A stretch of 64,000 bases of DNA from Thiodiazotropha sp050291245 (GTDB lineage Bacteria; Pseudomonadota; Gammaproteobacteria; Chromatiales; Chromatiaceae), in NCBI GenBank assembly GCA_050291245.1, contig JBNKJP010000012.1, positions 186,001 through 250,000 on the forward strand. The letters run 5' to 3'. A program made the translations under genes and the position numbers. The first letter of the stretch is position 1, and every line of letters begins with the position of its first letter. The notes beneath the pieces were generated by a model. That model did not search any database and was not told the DNA's origin. It worked only from the letters and a program-made list of their open reading frames with translations. This document shows positions 45,581 through 54,373 of this stretch, one piece after another.

Positions 45581-45625
45581 GACACATCCCTTTGTGGGGA
45601 CACAACGAAAGACTTCGAAACACGA

Positions 45626-46945
45626 CTATTTGTCCAGCCATCCGTTGACCCGCTCCAGATCCTGCTCACTCAGATTGCCCGCCGCGGACTTCAGGGACAA
45701 ACCGTTGATGATGTAACCATAACGGGAGTTCAGGTAGTCACGTTGGGACGAGAACAGGGCTCGCTGCACGTTCAGCACGTCGACGATGGTCCGGGTACCG
45801 ACCTCGTAGCCCGCCTGGGTGGACTCCAGAGCGCTCTGGGCGGAGATTGTGGAGGCCTTCAACGCCTCGACCTGACTGATGGTGGAGAGCACGCCCCGGA
45901 AGGCGTCACGCACCTGGCGATTGACCGCGCGCCGGGTCTGATCCAGACCCTGCTGAGCCGCCCGGTAGTTGGCCTGGGACTGGCGGGTGGTCGCGCTGAC
46001 CGCGCCACCGGCATAGAGGGGCAGCTCCAGGCTCAGGCCGATGCTCGAAGTGTCCGCCTCAGTCGCGTTATCACTGCTGCTGCGGTTTACATTGTACCCA
46101 CCCACCAGATCCAGGGTCGGAAAATGGCCGGATTTGCTCACGTCGATCTCCTGCTCGAGAACCTTGAGGTTGGCGCGGGACGCGACGATGCTGTAGTTCT
46201 CCTGCTGGGCGGTGTCGGACCAGGATTGCAGGTCATTCGGCGCAGGAGGTGTCAAAGCCAGTTCCTCGCCCAGTTTGGCCAGGGTCATCTTGGGCTGCGG
46301 ACCGATGATCTCGAACAGGGCCTCCCAGGCATTGTCGAGACTGTTTTCCGAGGAGATCACCGAAGCCCGGGCCGCATCATAGGCCGCCTGGGCCTCATGC
46401 ACGTCGGTGATCGCGATCAACCCCACATCGAAACGCTGTTGGGCCTGTTCGAGCTGACGGCCGTTGGCTTCCTGTTCCGCCTTGGCGACCCGCAGGTCGT
46501 CCTCCGCGGAGAGAATCGCGAAGTAGGCGCTGGTGCTGCGCACCATCAGATCGATCTCCGCCGCGGCAAAGTCAGCCTCGGCCGCGGCAATGGTGCTGTC
46601 CGCCTGTTCGAGTTGAATCAACCGGTCACGCCGATAGATCGGCTGAGTCAGGTTCAGACCGAGGTTGCTCTCATGATAACTGGAGGTCATATCGACCGAA
46701 TTACCCTGATAGGTCTTCACATCACTGTGAATGGCGTCGTAACTACCGCCCACACCCACTGTCGGTAACAGTTGGGACCAGGCGAGGCTCTTACTTTCCC
46801 GGGTGGACGACAGCTGTTCCTTGGCAGCCTGCAACTGCGGATCATTCTCCAGCGCCAGCCGGTAGATCGTCATTAGATCCTCGGCGTGAGCAAGCGGCAA
46901 CCATAAGAAGAGCAGCAATGGCACCAGGTGCTTCATTGGTTTCAT
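45626..46945 (-). CDS. TolC-family outer-membrane channel
   Basis: 439 residues from ATG at 46945 (AGGA 6 nt upstream). Signal peptide to about 21 (AHAEDL), then two OEP repeats of long helices with LALENDPQLQAAKEQLSSTR in the first, and the second around VDVLNVQRALFSSQRDYLNS. Functions as exit duct for type I secretion or RND efflux. Length is near that of E. coli TolC. 67 nt separate it from the M23 gene and 45 nt from aroC on the same strand. Confidence 0.92.
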   Translation of the reverse strand: MKPMKHLVPLLLFLWLPLAHAEDLMTIYRLALENDPQLQAAKEQLSSTRESKSLAWSQLLPTVGVGGSYDAIHSDVKTYQGNSVDMTSSYHESNLGLNLTQPIYRRDRLIQLEQADSTIAAAEADFAAAEIDLMVRSTSAYFAILSAEDDLRVAKAEQEANGRQLEQAQQRFDVGLIAITDVHEAQAAYDAARASVISSENSLDNAWEALFEIIGPQPKMTLAKLGEELALTPPAPNDLQSWSDTAQQENYSIVASRANLKVLEQEIDVSKSGHFPTLDLVGGYNVNRSSSDNATEADTSSIGLSLELPLYAGGAVSATTRQSQANYRAAQQGLDQTRRAVNRQVRDAFRGVLSTISQVEALKASTISAQSALESTQAGYEVGTRTIVDVLNVQRALFSSQRDYLNSRYGYIINGLSLKSAAGNLSEQDLERVNGWLDK

Positions 46946-47012
46946 GTTATTTCCTTGATCCTGAAATTCTTGGTTTCGATGGTGGGCAACTTTAACACAG
47001 ATACCGCGCGGA

Positions 47013-47858
47013 CTACTGCCCCTTTTCCGGCATGGGTGGCACCAGCAACTGGGGATCGATCCGCGCGCTGCCCAGGTTCATACGCCAGTCGAGATGCGCT
47101 CCGGTCACCCGGCCCGTGGCGCCCACCTCGGCGATCGGCTCGCCCTGTTTGACCCGCTGCCCCTCCTTCACCAGGATTTTGCTCAGATGCAGAAACGAGG
47201 AGGAGAGCTGCAAGCCATGATCGATGATCAGGGTGCCGCCGGAATAGAACATGTCGTTATGGGTCAGGGTCACCACGCCATCTGCGGGGGCCTTCACCTG
47301 GGTTCCCGTGGGGGCGGCAATATCCACCCCGAAATGGGGACGCTTAGGGTCCCCGTTGAGGATCCGCTGACTGCCGTAAACCCCTGAAATTCTGCCCTGA
47401 ACCGGCCAGATGAAACCGCTGAGAAAATCCTCCCGATCATCCTTACGCTGACGGGCCTGTTTGACCAGCGCGGTCTCGGCCTTGATGCGTTTCCAGTCCC
47501 GCTTGGGCGGAGTGACCTTGCTCTGAGGCAACCCGTCGATGCGCTGAATCCGGTAGTCGCGTTTGCTCAGGGTGACCTCCCAGGTATCCCGTGTGCCATC
47601 CTTCCGCTCGATGAGCAGGTTGTGATTCAGCTTCGCATCCCGGCCGAAACCGAGCAGGAACCGCCCCTGCCCCGAGATCTGGACCGGCTTGCCATCCAGT
47701 AGCACACGATCACCCGGTTTCACCCGCCCCAGGAGCATGCCGCCCTGGGTGTAATTACCCTCCAGATTGACCGCCTGCGCTGAAAAAGCACTGAAGACAC
47801 CACCGATCAGCAGTAAAAGACCAACCACTTGGCGAGCCGGTTTGGGGAGTAGACTCAT
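47013..47858 (-). CDS. M23/LytM-type peptidase with an Asp in the HxH motif
   Basis: 281 residues: signal peptide to about 29 (QAVN), a beta-rich N-terminal domain (LEGNYTQGGMLLGRVKPGDR), and a C-terminal LytM domain with His175 and Asp179 (HFGVDIAAPTG), His224 and His255. The normal HxH that supplies the last zinc ligand reads HLD (255-257). I believe this is common to a subfamily, but metal binding may be altered. Likely acts on, or regulates turnover of, peptidoglycan. Lies upstream of tolC-like gene, probably cotranscribed. Confidence 0.87.
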   Translation of the reverse strand: MSLLPKPARQVVGLLLLIGGVFSAFSAQAVNLEGNYTQGGMLLGRVKPGDRVLLDGKPVQISGQGRFLLGFGRDAKLNHNLLIERKDGTRDTWEVTLSKRDYRIQRIDGLPQSKVTPPKRDWKRIKAETALVKQARQRKDDREDFLSGFIWPVQGRISGVYGSQRILNGDPKRPHFGVDIAAPTGTQVKAPADGVVTLTHNDMFYSGGTLIIDHGLQLSSSFLHLSKILVKEGQRVKQGEPIAEVGATGRVTGAHLDWRMNLGSARIDPQLLVPPMPEKGQ

Positions 47859-47941
47859 TTCCAGTTCCGTTCCTGAATTTATGATTTCTTGTTACTGAGT
47901 AGAGATACCAGACTACCGTATAAGTTTCATGACACAAAGAA

Positions 47942-47970
47942 TTGACAGCGGCGAAAACTGGTTGTAGAGT
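47942..47970 (+). promoter_or_regulatory. sigma70 promoter of tRNA-Leu
   Basis: TTGACA at 47942-47947, 17-nt spacer, TAGAGT at 47965-47970; the tRNA starts 41 nt further on. Near-consensus strength as usual for a stable-RNA gene. Confidence 0.75.
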
Positions 47971-48010
47971 TCGCGGTCTCCAAGCCGACCCGGGTCGGTT
48001 GCCGCATCAT

Positions 48011-48097
48011 GCCGAGGTGGTGAAATTGGTAGACACGCTAGCTTCAGGTGCTAGTGGGGGCAACCCCGTGGAGGTTCAAGTCCTCTCCTCGGCACCA
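48011..48097 (+). tRNA. tRNA-Leu(CAG)
   Basis: 87-nt gene ending in an encoded CCA. Acceptor stem GCCGAGG pairs with CCTCGGC; D-arm with TGGTAGACAC; anticodon stem CTAGC/GCTAG with loop TTCAGGT, so anticodon CAG reading CUG; long variable arm (GGGGGCAACCCC) as expected for class II tRNA-Leu; TGGAGGTTCAAGTCCTCT-type T-arm. Followed by an intrinsic terminator. Confidence 0.96.
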
Positions 48098-48136
48098 ATT
48101 CCGAAGACTGTCTATAGACAATCAGAGACAACTAAG

Positions 48137-48162
48137 AGCACTGTTTTTACAGTGCTTTTTTT
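48137..48162 (+). terminator. rho-independent terminator after tRNA-Leu
   Basis: 8-bp stem AGCACTGT/ACAGTGCT, 4-nt loop, then six T. Forty bases downstream of the tRNA. Confidence 0.92.
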
Positions 48163-48232
48163 GTGCGTGAAATCTAATTTCGCTGTCTCTCGTTATTTTG
48201 CTTCATGTTTACTCATAATCTTCTGACCATTC

Positions 48233-48448
48233 TCAACCAACCCAGCGATACAGCTCCAAAGCGGCATCACTACATCGGTTGCAGCCATTGCATTTGGGAA
48301 TGTTGATACGCGCAATACGCCCCTTGCGCTGCCAATGTTCCAACATACCCAGCACGGCAGCCGGTTCTGATCCGAAATGGTTAGCGATATCCGCCAGGGG
48401 GGCCTGGCCACGCTGTTGCAGATAGCCTTTGATGTCACTTACTGTCAT
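48233..48448 (-). CDS. feoC: FeoC-like [Fe-S] winged-helix protein
   Basis: 71 residues: winged-helix fold (VSDIKGYLQQRGQAPLADIA, then MLEHWQRKGRIARI) and a Cys cluster CNGCNRC near 53-59. E. coli-type FeoC binds an Fe-S cluster with four Cys; here only three are visible. It probably stabilises FeoB or senses iron/oxygen. Last gene of the iron operon, 18 nt after feoB. Confidence 0.85.
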   Translation of the reverse strand: MTVSDIKGYLQQRGQAPLADIANHFGSEPAAVLGMLEHWQRKGRIARINIPKCNGCNRCSDAALELYRWVG

Positions 48449-48466
48449 AACATATCTCCATCTAAA

Positions 48467-50797
48467 TCAACTTGTTTCCACCGCAGGTTGGGGCAGCGCC
48501 TCATCCCGGCATCCCATCGCTTTCATGGTGACCAGAGACAACAGCAGAAATACACCGACTATGCCGCCCCAGATCAGGGTCTGAAACGGATGGGCCGCAA
48601 AGGTGGCAAACTGGTAGAACAACACTGCAGCGCCATAGCCCACCCCGGTGCTCCAGAGGGAGATAAACGCAGTCCAGCGCATACCCGCTTCGCGGTAGAC
48701 CGCGCCCACTACCGCCACACAGGGGAAGTAGAGCAGGATTAGTAACAGATAGGCGAAGGCCGAAGCGGTTCCGTCGAATAGCCGAATCATGGCGCCGAAG
48801 GTTCCCGTCGCCACCTCTTGCTCCTCGGCCGCGGTCTCAACGCTGCTGACATCACCCACATCCAGTCCCAGGGGATCAAACAGGGTGTCGCCCATGCCAG
48901 CCAGATTATCCGGAATGGTTGCGAAAGCCTCTGCGATTCCACTCCAAAAATCGAAGGCTTCCGCTTCTTCCGGCGCTTGCGCGGCAGCCGCCTGTGAGTA
49001 GAGAGCATCCAGGGTACCCACCACCGCCTCTTTGGCCAGCACACCGGTAAAGATACCCACAGCCGCAGGCCAGTTCTCCTCCTTCATTCCAATCGGGGAG
49101 AAGATCGGGGTGATGGAACGGCCGATGGACGAAAGCACGGAGTTCTCACCATCCTCGTTGCCAAAGCTCGCGTCGGTTCCCATAGAGTTGAGCATATTAA
49201 GCAGCAGCACCATGGGCACGATGATCTTGCCCGCCTTGAAGATAAAACTGCGCAACCGCCCCCAGGCATGGATTAGAACACCCCGCACCGTGGGCAGATG
49301 ATAGGAGGGAAGCTCCATAACAAAGGGACTTCCCTCTCCCGGTAGCAGGGTGCGTTTCAACACCAGACCGGTGAGCACCGCCATGGCGATACCAATCAGA
49401 TAGAGCAGAAACACCAGGTTCTGTCCGCCGCTGGGAAAGAAAGCGGCAGCAAACAGCGCATAGACCGGCAACCGCGCACCACAGGACATAAAGGGCGTCA
49501 TCGCCATGGTCATGAGCCGGTCGCGGCGCGCCTCCAGAGTACGGGTGGCCATCACCGCCGGTACGTTACAACCAAACCCCACAATCAAGGGCACAAAGGA
49601 TTTCCCCGGCAATCCGATACCCCGCATTAACCGATCCATAACGAAGGCGGCGCGCGCCATATAACCAGAATCCTCCAGAAAGGAGAGAAACAGAAACAGG
49701 AATCCGATAATCGGGATAAAGGTGGCCACTGTCTGAATACCACCGCCCAGGCCGTTAGCCAGAACAACCGTCAGCCACTCGGGCGCACCGACAGACGTGA
49801 GCAGTTCACCCAGACCGTCCACGAAGAGGGTCCCGGCAAAGAGTTCGAAAAAGTCGATAAAGGCCCCGCCCAGGTTGATGGTGAACATGAACATCAGGTA
49901 GATCATGAGCAGGAAGACCGGTATCCCTAGAACCCGGTTAAGCACTATCCGGTCAATACGCTCGGAAAGCGTGGCGGAGATACCCTCGCGCCGCCGCACT
50001 ACAACATCCGATACCCGGGTGATAAAGCCGTATCGGGCATCGGCGGCGATGATATCCATCTCCTCTTTCAGTTCATCCTCAACAGCGGCCTTCAACGATA
50101 ACGCGATCGCCACCAACCCCGGACCACAGCGTTTCTGGGCCGTTTCATCCTCCTCCAGAAGTTTGAGCGCCGCCCATCTGCTATTGATATCACTACCCAG
50201 TTGTTCTTCCACCCGCCTGGATAGGGCTATCACAGCGATATCGACAGGCTCCGGATAAGTGATACGCACACCAGAGATACCAATTCCCACCACACCGGAA
50301 TGGATCGCCTCCTTCAACTCCGTCACACCTTCACCACGGGACGCCACCAACGGCAACACCGGGCAGCCAAGCTGATCGGACAACGCCTCCAGGTCAATCC
50401 GCATGCCCTTTTCGTTCAGCGCATCCATCATGTTCAGCACCACGATCATGGGCACCTGCATCTCCAGCAACTGGGTGCTAAGGTAGAGATTACGCTCCAG
50501 ATTGGCGGCATCCACGATGTTGACAATCAAGTCCGCATCGTGAGAAAGCACATAGTCGTGGGCGATCTTCTCGTCCAGGGAGCTGGCGCCGGCGATGGCG
50601 TCCAACGAATAGACACCGGGCAGATCCACCACCTCTACCTCTTGCTCATCATGCCGGTAGCATCCACTCTTGCGTTCAACGGTTACACCCGGCCAGTTGC
50701 CCACTTTCTGCCGAGCACCGGTCAAGGCGTTAAACAGGCTGGTTTTGCCGCTATTAGGATTTCCTACCAGACCGATTTTGATTCTGCGCGCTTGCAT
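48467..50797 (-). CDS. feoB: ferrous iron transporter B
   Basis: Fe(II) uptake permease of the inner membrane, 776 residues from ATG at 50797 (GAGGAG upstream; the longer open frame is in the feoA overlap zone). N-terminal G-protein domain: G1 GNPNSGKT at 12-19, G3 DLPG at 58-61, G4 NMMD; then the FeoB GDI-like helical region, and the membrane part with gate motifs such as PLIVGFGCNVPAVMATRTLE. Starts 10 nt after feoA. C-terminal helices complete. Confidence 0.97.
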   Translation of the reverse strand: MQARRIKIGLVGNPNSGKTSLFNALTGARQKVGNWPGVTVERKSGCYRHDEQEVEVVDLPGVYSLDAIAGASSLDEKIAHDYVLSHDADLIVNIVDAANLERNLYLSTQLLEMQVPMIVVLNMMDALNEKGMRIDLEALSDQLGCPVLPLVASRGEGVTELKEAIHSGVVGIGISGVRITYPEPVDIAVIALSRRVEEQLGSDINSRWAALKLLEEDETAQKRCGPGLVAIALSLKAAVEDELKEEMDIIAADARYGFITRVSDVVVRRREGISATLSERIDRIVLNRVLGIPVFLLMIYLMFMFTINLGGAFIDFFELFAGTLFVDGLGELLTSVGAPEWLTVVLANGLGGGIQTVATFIPIIGFLFLFLSFLEDSGYMARAAFVMDRLMRGIGLPGKSFVPLIVGFGCNVPAVMATRTLEARRDRLMTMAMTPFMSCGARLPVYALFAAAFFPSGGQNLVFLLYLIGIAMAVLTGLVLKRTLLPGEGSPFVMELPSYHLPTVRGVLIHAWGRLRSFIFKAGKIIVPMVLLLNMLNSMGTDASFGNEDGENSVLSSIGRSITPIFSPIGMKEENWPAAVGIFTGVLAKEAVVGTLDALYSQAAAAQAPEEAEAFDFWSGIAEAFATIPDNLAGMGDTLFDPLGLDVGDVSSVETAAEEQEVATGTFGAMIRLFDGTASAFAYLLLILLYFPCVAVVGAVYREAGMRWTAFISLWSTGVGYGAAVLFYQFATFAAHPFQTLIWGGIVGVFLLLSLVTMKAMGCRDEALPQPAVETS

Positions 50798-50807
50798 CTC
50801 TATCTCC

Positions 50808-51086
50808 TCAGCTTTGCTTAACCTGTAAGGCAGAAGCCTCATCTTTGCGCAGGCTAAGGCTGAAGCCACGCAACTCAATCTCTACGGGATCCCCCATAGG
50901 CGCCACCCGGGTTACCCGAAAGTGGGTACCAGGTGTCAACCCCATGGCCAGAAGCTTGTGCCGATAGCCTTTGACGCCCTTGGTGTATCCACTTACCTGG
51001 GCACGCTCACCCACTTTCATTTCGCCAAGAGTGCTTGGACCCCGTTTACATACGTTGCAATCGTTCATAGTCTGTTTCTCACTCAT
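50808..51086 (-). CDS. feoA: FeoA-like SH3-type protein with an N-terminal CxxC extension
   Basis: 92 residues, 15-20 longer than common FeoA. The SH3-like core (about 20-90: VGERAQVSGYTKGVKGYRHK, then LAMGLTPGTHFRVTRVAP) is preceded by MNDCNVCKRGPSTL. The CNVC pair could bind metal. FeoA interacts with FeoB and supports transport. Start is uncertain: 51086 is 5 nt after the lbtU stop, and ATG at 51068 is an alternative. Confidence 0.9.
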   Translation of the reverse strand: MSEKQTMNDCNVCKRGPSTLGEMKVGERAQVSGYTKGVKGYRHKLLAMGLTPGTHFRVTRVAPMGDPVEIELRGFSLSLRKDEASALQVKQS

Positions 51087-51091
51087 CCGAA

Positions 51092-52192
51092 TTAGAATTC
51101 GATAGCCAGTTGCGCGATAACGGTGTCGGAATCACCGCCGCTGCCGGCGGTACTTGAAACCGCATCCAGATCGCCTGTGCCGTAATCCTGGTCCTGCGCC
51201 CATTCGAGACTGAGTGTTGTGTTTTTCAGCATCGCGACAGAGAAGGCTGCAGAGAGGCGTTTCTCCGGCAGCCCCAATCCCAAGGCCTCTTTGGTCTTCT
51301 GATAGGCAATGGCAAGCGTGCTTTCGTGACCTGCGATATCGAAGGCAATGCCGGTCTCCAGATTCCAGGAGGAGGGTTTCGCGCCGCTGCCGTTGAAGGC
51401 CAACTCATTGCTGATATCAAAGCCCTTGGCGGCGGTAACATATTCACCAATCAGATTAAAACCACCGACAGTGAATAGGGCATGGGCGGCATAGCCCGGG
51501 ATATTGCGTTGGTAATCCACACCCTCCGCAAGATTGGCCGAGACAACATCGGAGATGCCATCGGAATCGCCCATATCATTGATGTAACTAACACCAACAT
51601 CGGCACTTCTATCAGCACCGCCCCAGGCAAATCCCAGATCGAAACCGCCGTTGTCGATAACATTATCGCGACTATCATCCAGGTCACCGTTAAAGCCATA
51701 GACGCCGGCATAAAATCCCTCAGTTTCAATCCCGACCAGGACCAGGGTCTCCTTGGTCTCTCCCAGATCCAGGGTCAAAGGGTCGGAGATCATAAGGGTT
51801 TCGAAACGGCCGAAGGGAGACGCCGTATGCCCGGCGGTAAAATAGAAGGGGGTTGTATCCGGATTGGCCAAGGTGATGATGGCCTCATCTACCGTCAGAT
51901 CATTATTACCGCCATCCTCCTCTTCCCACAGCAGAACCAGATTGGCAGCGGTCCAGTCATTCATAACCGCCGCTATACCTAACGCTACCGTGGCAACGTT
52001 GATATCACTGGCGGCATCCCCACTGAATCCGTCACTCCCGGTCCCGAATGCCTCAATCTCCACGACACCACTCATGGTCAGGTTCCGGAACCAGCCAGCG
52101 GTGTTCTCTGCCAGGGCGCTACCCTGCCAACCTGTGCTCAGAACAACGCCTACCGCGATGATTCTAAAAATTGATTGCTTGTTTTGCTTCAT
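51092..52192 (-). CDS. lbtU: LbtU-family siderophore porin
   Basis: Outer-membrane beta-barrel related to Legionella LbtU, the legiobactin receptor that works without the usual TonB-receptor architecture. 366 residues from ATG at 52192 (GGGGAG upstream); signal peptide with LAENTAGW cleavage near 28. The barrel shows alternating strands and ends in IAQLAIEF, a typical C-terminal aromatic. Directly upstream of feoA by 5 nt and downstream of hemP by 124 nt; role in ferric siderophore uptake is by homology. Confidence 0.84.
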   Translation of the reverse strand: MKQNKQSIFRIIAVGVVLSTGWQGSALAENTAGWFRNLTMSGVVEIEAFGTGSDGFSGDAASDINVATVALGIAAVMNDWTAANLVLLWEEEDGGNNDLTVDEAIITLANPDTTPFYFTAGHTASPFGRFETLMISDPLTLDLGETKETLVLVGIETEGFYAGVYGFNGDLDDSRDNVIDNGGFDLGFAWGGADRSADVGVSYINDMGDSDGISDVVSANLAEGVDYQRNIPGYAAHALFTVGGFNLIGEYVTAAKGFDISNELAFNGSGAKPSSWNLETGIAFDIAGHESTLAIAYQKTKEALGLGLPEKRLSAAFSVAMLKNTTLSLEWAQDQDYGTGDLDAVSSTAGSGGDSDTVIAQLAIEF

Positions 52193-52316
52193 TGAAAACT
52201 CCCCAATAACTACCCGTGCCGTCCTATTGGACGCCAAAATCTGAAACAGAGAGCTGGCTGGCGAGGGGCTGGCTTGCCCTGGAAAATCGACCGAAGATGA
52301 TCGATCAGATGACAAT

Positions 52317-52496
52317 TTACTTTGTAAGGATCAGCTTATCCTGGCGTGTTACACGCAGACAGTAGTTCTCACCTCTATGTTTAATAAGAATCCGCTGGTT
52401 ATCACCCAATAGCGCATGACTATCTATCATCCCGGACGACTCCGCCCGTTCTTTGCGGCTATCATCGCTTTTCTTTCGTTGTTCATCTGCTGACAT
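52317..52496 (-). CDS. hemP: hemin uptake protein HemP
   Basis: A 59-residue protein. The first part (MSADEQRKKSDDSRKERAES) is polar; the C-terminal LLGDNQRILIKHRGENYCLR followed by VTRQDKLILTK is the HemP signature. HemP is a small iron-regulated protein in heme or siderophore loci; in Burkholderia HemP/HmuP acts as a regulator of the receptor gene. No strong SD is visible (GGTAAAG just before the ATG). It leads the iron operon and lies directly downstream of the Fur box. Confidence 0.87.
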   Translation of the reverse strand: MSADEQRKKSDDSRKERAESSGMIDSHALLGDNQRILIKHRGENYCLRVTRQDKLILTK

Positions 52497-52559
52497 TCTT
52501 TACCCCGTATCCGCATCATTTACCCGTATCAATGGATCTCTTTGTTATAACCACGATTT

Positions 52560-52591
52560 GGTAATGATAATCATTCTCGTTTGTGTGTCAA
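52560..52591 (-). promoter_or_regulatory. Fur-box-overlapped sigma70 promoter of the hemP-lbtU-feoABC operon
   Basis: Fur box 52560-52578 matches 17 of 19 bases of GATAATGATAATCATTATC. Read on the minus strand it overlaps a good promoter: -35 TTGACA (52586-52591), 16-nt spacer, -10 TATCAT (52564-52569). Repression under iron-replete conditions is the expected result. 64 nt before the hemP start codon. Confidence 0.88.
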
Positions 52592-52671
52592 CAGACAATT
52601 TGCATTACAGGCGGTGCAAGATGCTTATCCCTTCACCCTGCTCTATGTACAAGACATCACCAGTGAACCTG

Positions 52672-52742
52672 CCACCGGATGCCGGAATCCCGGTATCGCA
52701 CACCATCCAGCCTTCCGGATCCCGGCATACGCCGGGATGACA
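52672..52742. repeat. palindromic intergenic repeat, copy B (degenerate)
   Basis: Arms resembling copy A (GGATGCCGGAATCCCG and GGATCCCGGCATACGCCGGG) with a divergent centre. It sits between the Fur-regulated promoter and selO; the rest of the 52579-52825 gap holds no gene. Confidence 0.65.
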
Positions 52743-52825
52743 GGATTTATCCACGACTCGATTAAGCGGAACTTCCCGACACCCTCTAAGGTTTTATCCG
52801 ACCCGAAGCATGCGAGACTTCCGTC

Positions 52826-54244
52826 ATGAACCTCTGCAACAGTTACGCCCAGCTGCCGGGTGACTTCTACACCCGGATCGAAACCGAGCACGCGCCGAGT
52901 CCGTACCTCCTTCACTGGAATGAAGGACTGGCCCGGGAACTCGGCCTGCAAGACCTGTCAGCCGACCGGGACCGTCTGGCACATATTTTCAGTGGCAGCG
53001 AACCTCTACCCGGAGGCGAAACACTCGCACTGGCCTACGCCGGACACCAGTTCGGCAACTTTGTGCCACAACTCGGAGACGGCCGGGCCGCATTGATCGG
53101 CGAGGTGATCCGGCCCAACGATGACAAACGGTTTGATATCCAACTCAAGGGATCGGGACAGACCCCCTACTCCCGACGCGGGGACGGCAAGTCCTCATTG
53201 GGTCCGGTCATCCGTGAGTACCTTCTCAGCGAAGCCATGCATCGGCTGGGCGTACCCACGACCCGTGCGTTGGCGGCCGTGGCGACGGGTGAGACGATCT
53301 ACCGGGATTCTGAGGAACCGGGCGGGGTGCTGACTCGGGTGGCCGCCAGTCATATCCGTGTCGGGACCTTTCAGTACTTCGCCGCCCGGCAGAATCTCAA
53401 AGCCCTGCGCCAACTGGTGGATTACACCATCCGGCGTCACTACCCGGAAATCGTGGCGGATGACCACCCCATTCAGTCTCTGTACGACGCCGTTGTGCAA
53501 GCCCAGGCCCGACTGATTGCCCATTGGATGTCCCTGGGATTCATTCACGGTGTAATGAACACAGACAATACGGCTGTCTCAGGCGAAACCCTCGACTACG
53601 GCCCCTGCGCCTTCCTGGATGAGTATCAGCGGGACAAGGTCTTCAGCTCGATCGATCTGTATGGTCGCTATGCCTATGGTCAACAGGCCCGCATGGCTCA
53701 GTGGAACCTGGCACGTCTGGCTGAGTGCCTGTTACTGCTGGATGATGACCCGTCCAGTTATGAACAGCTGCTGAGCGGTTTTAAGCCGAGCTATACCCAC
53801 CACTATCTGTCCCTGATGAGCCGTAAACTCGGACTCGATCAGGATGGGCAGGACAACAGCATGCTGGTCGCCGCCTGGTTGAAACACCTGCAGGACCACA
53901 ACCTGGACTACAGCCAAAGTTTCATTCGGCTGGCGGAACGCCTGACAACCGCCACGCCTGTTGGGTTCGGTGAGTTCGAAAACCTTTGGCTTGCACGCAT
54001 TGAACAACAGGCCGGCAAACATCAAAAGGCGGCGGAACGCATGGCAGCCTCCAATCCCCGAGTCATACCTCGCAACCACCAGGTTGCCCGGGCCATCGAG
54101 GCCGCCTTTGAAGGGGATTATTCGGTGTTCCATGAGATGCGCATAGCACTGTCGGAACCCTACACCCTGCAGCCGGGGTACGAAAAGTATGCCGAAGCGC
54201 CAGAGCCCCATGAGAAGGTTCAGCTTACCTTCTGTGGCACCTAA
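52826..54244 (+). CDS. selO: protein adenylyltransferase SelO
   Basis: Pseudokinase-fold enzyme that transfers AMP from ATP to Ser, Thr or Tyr of proteins, including under oxidative stress in E. coli. 472 residues (E. coli 478). ATP/Mg region KGSGQTPYSRRGDGKSSLGP and active-site MNTDNTAVSGETLDYGPCAFLD. C-terminus ends LTFCGT with a normal TAA stop and no in-frame TGA, so selenocysteine is not used. Monocistronic; a secreted protein gene converges on it. Confidence 0.96.
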   Translation: MNLCNSYAQLPGDFYTRIETEHAPSPYLLHWNEGLARELGLQDLSADRDRLAHIFSGSEPLPGGETLALAYAGHQFGNFVPQLGDGRAALIGEVIRPNDDKRFDIQLKGSGQTPYSRRGDGKSSLGPVIREYLLSEAMHRLGVPTTRALAAVATGETIYRDSEEPGGVLTRVAASHIRVGTFQYFAARQNLKALRQLVDYTIRRHYPEIVADDHPIQSLYDAVVQAQARLIAHWMSLGFIHGVMNTDNTAVSGETLDYGPCAFLDEYQRDKVFSSIDLYGRYAYGQQARMAQWNLARLAECLLLLDDDPSSYEQLLSGFKPSYTHHYLSLMSRKLGLDQDGQDNSMLVAAWLKHLQDHNLDYSQSFIRLAERLTTATPVGFGEFENLWLARIEQQAGKHQKAAERMAASNPRVIPRNHQVARAIEAAFEGDYSVFHEMRIALSEPYTLQPGYEKYAEAPEPHEKVQLTFCGT

Positions 54245-54373
54245 AACAGAGCTAGGGCCGAATGACACTTACATAAGCCAATAAACTGCCAGCAAATCAC
54301 CGCACATTTACGCAAACGGATCCAGTAAAGCCATTAAATTGTACGCTCATTGTCAAAATAGCATCCACGCACT

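Noticed and set aside
44540..46768. 742-codon open frame on the plus strand
   Set aside because: Runs antisense across aroC and the TolC gene, both well supported; no motif or ribosome-binding site.
48011..48097. tRNA-Leu as an integration site
   Set aside because: No duplicated 3' end of the tRNA and no integrase nearby.
47942..48226. 94-codon frame over tRNA-Leu
   Set aside because: Contains the tRNA and its terminator.
54220..54244. Selenocysteine at the SelO C-terminus
   Set aside because: The gene ends with Cys-Gly-Thr and TAA; no in-frame TGA or SECIS-like element.
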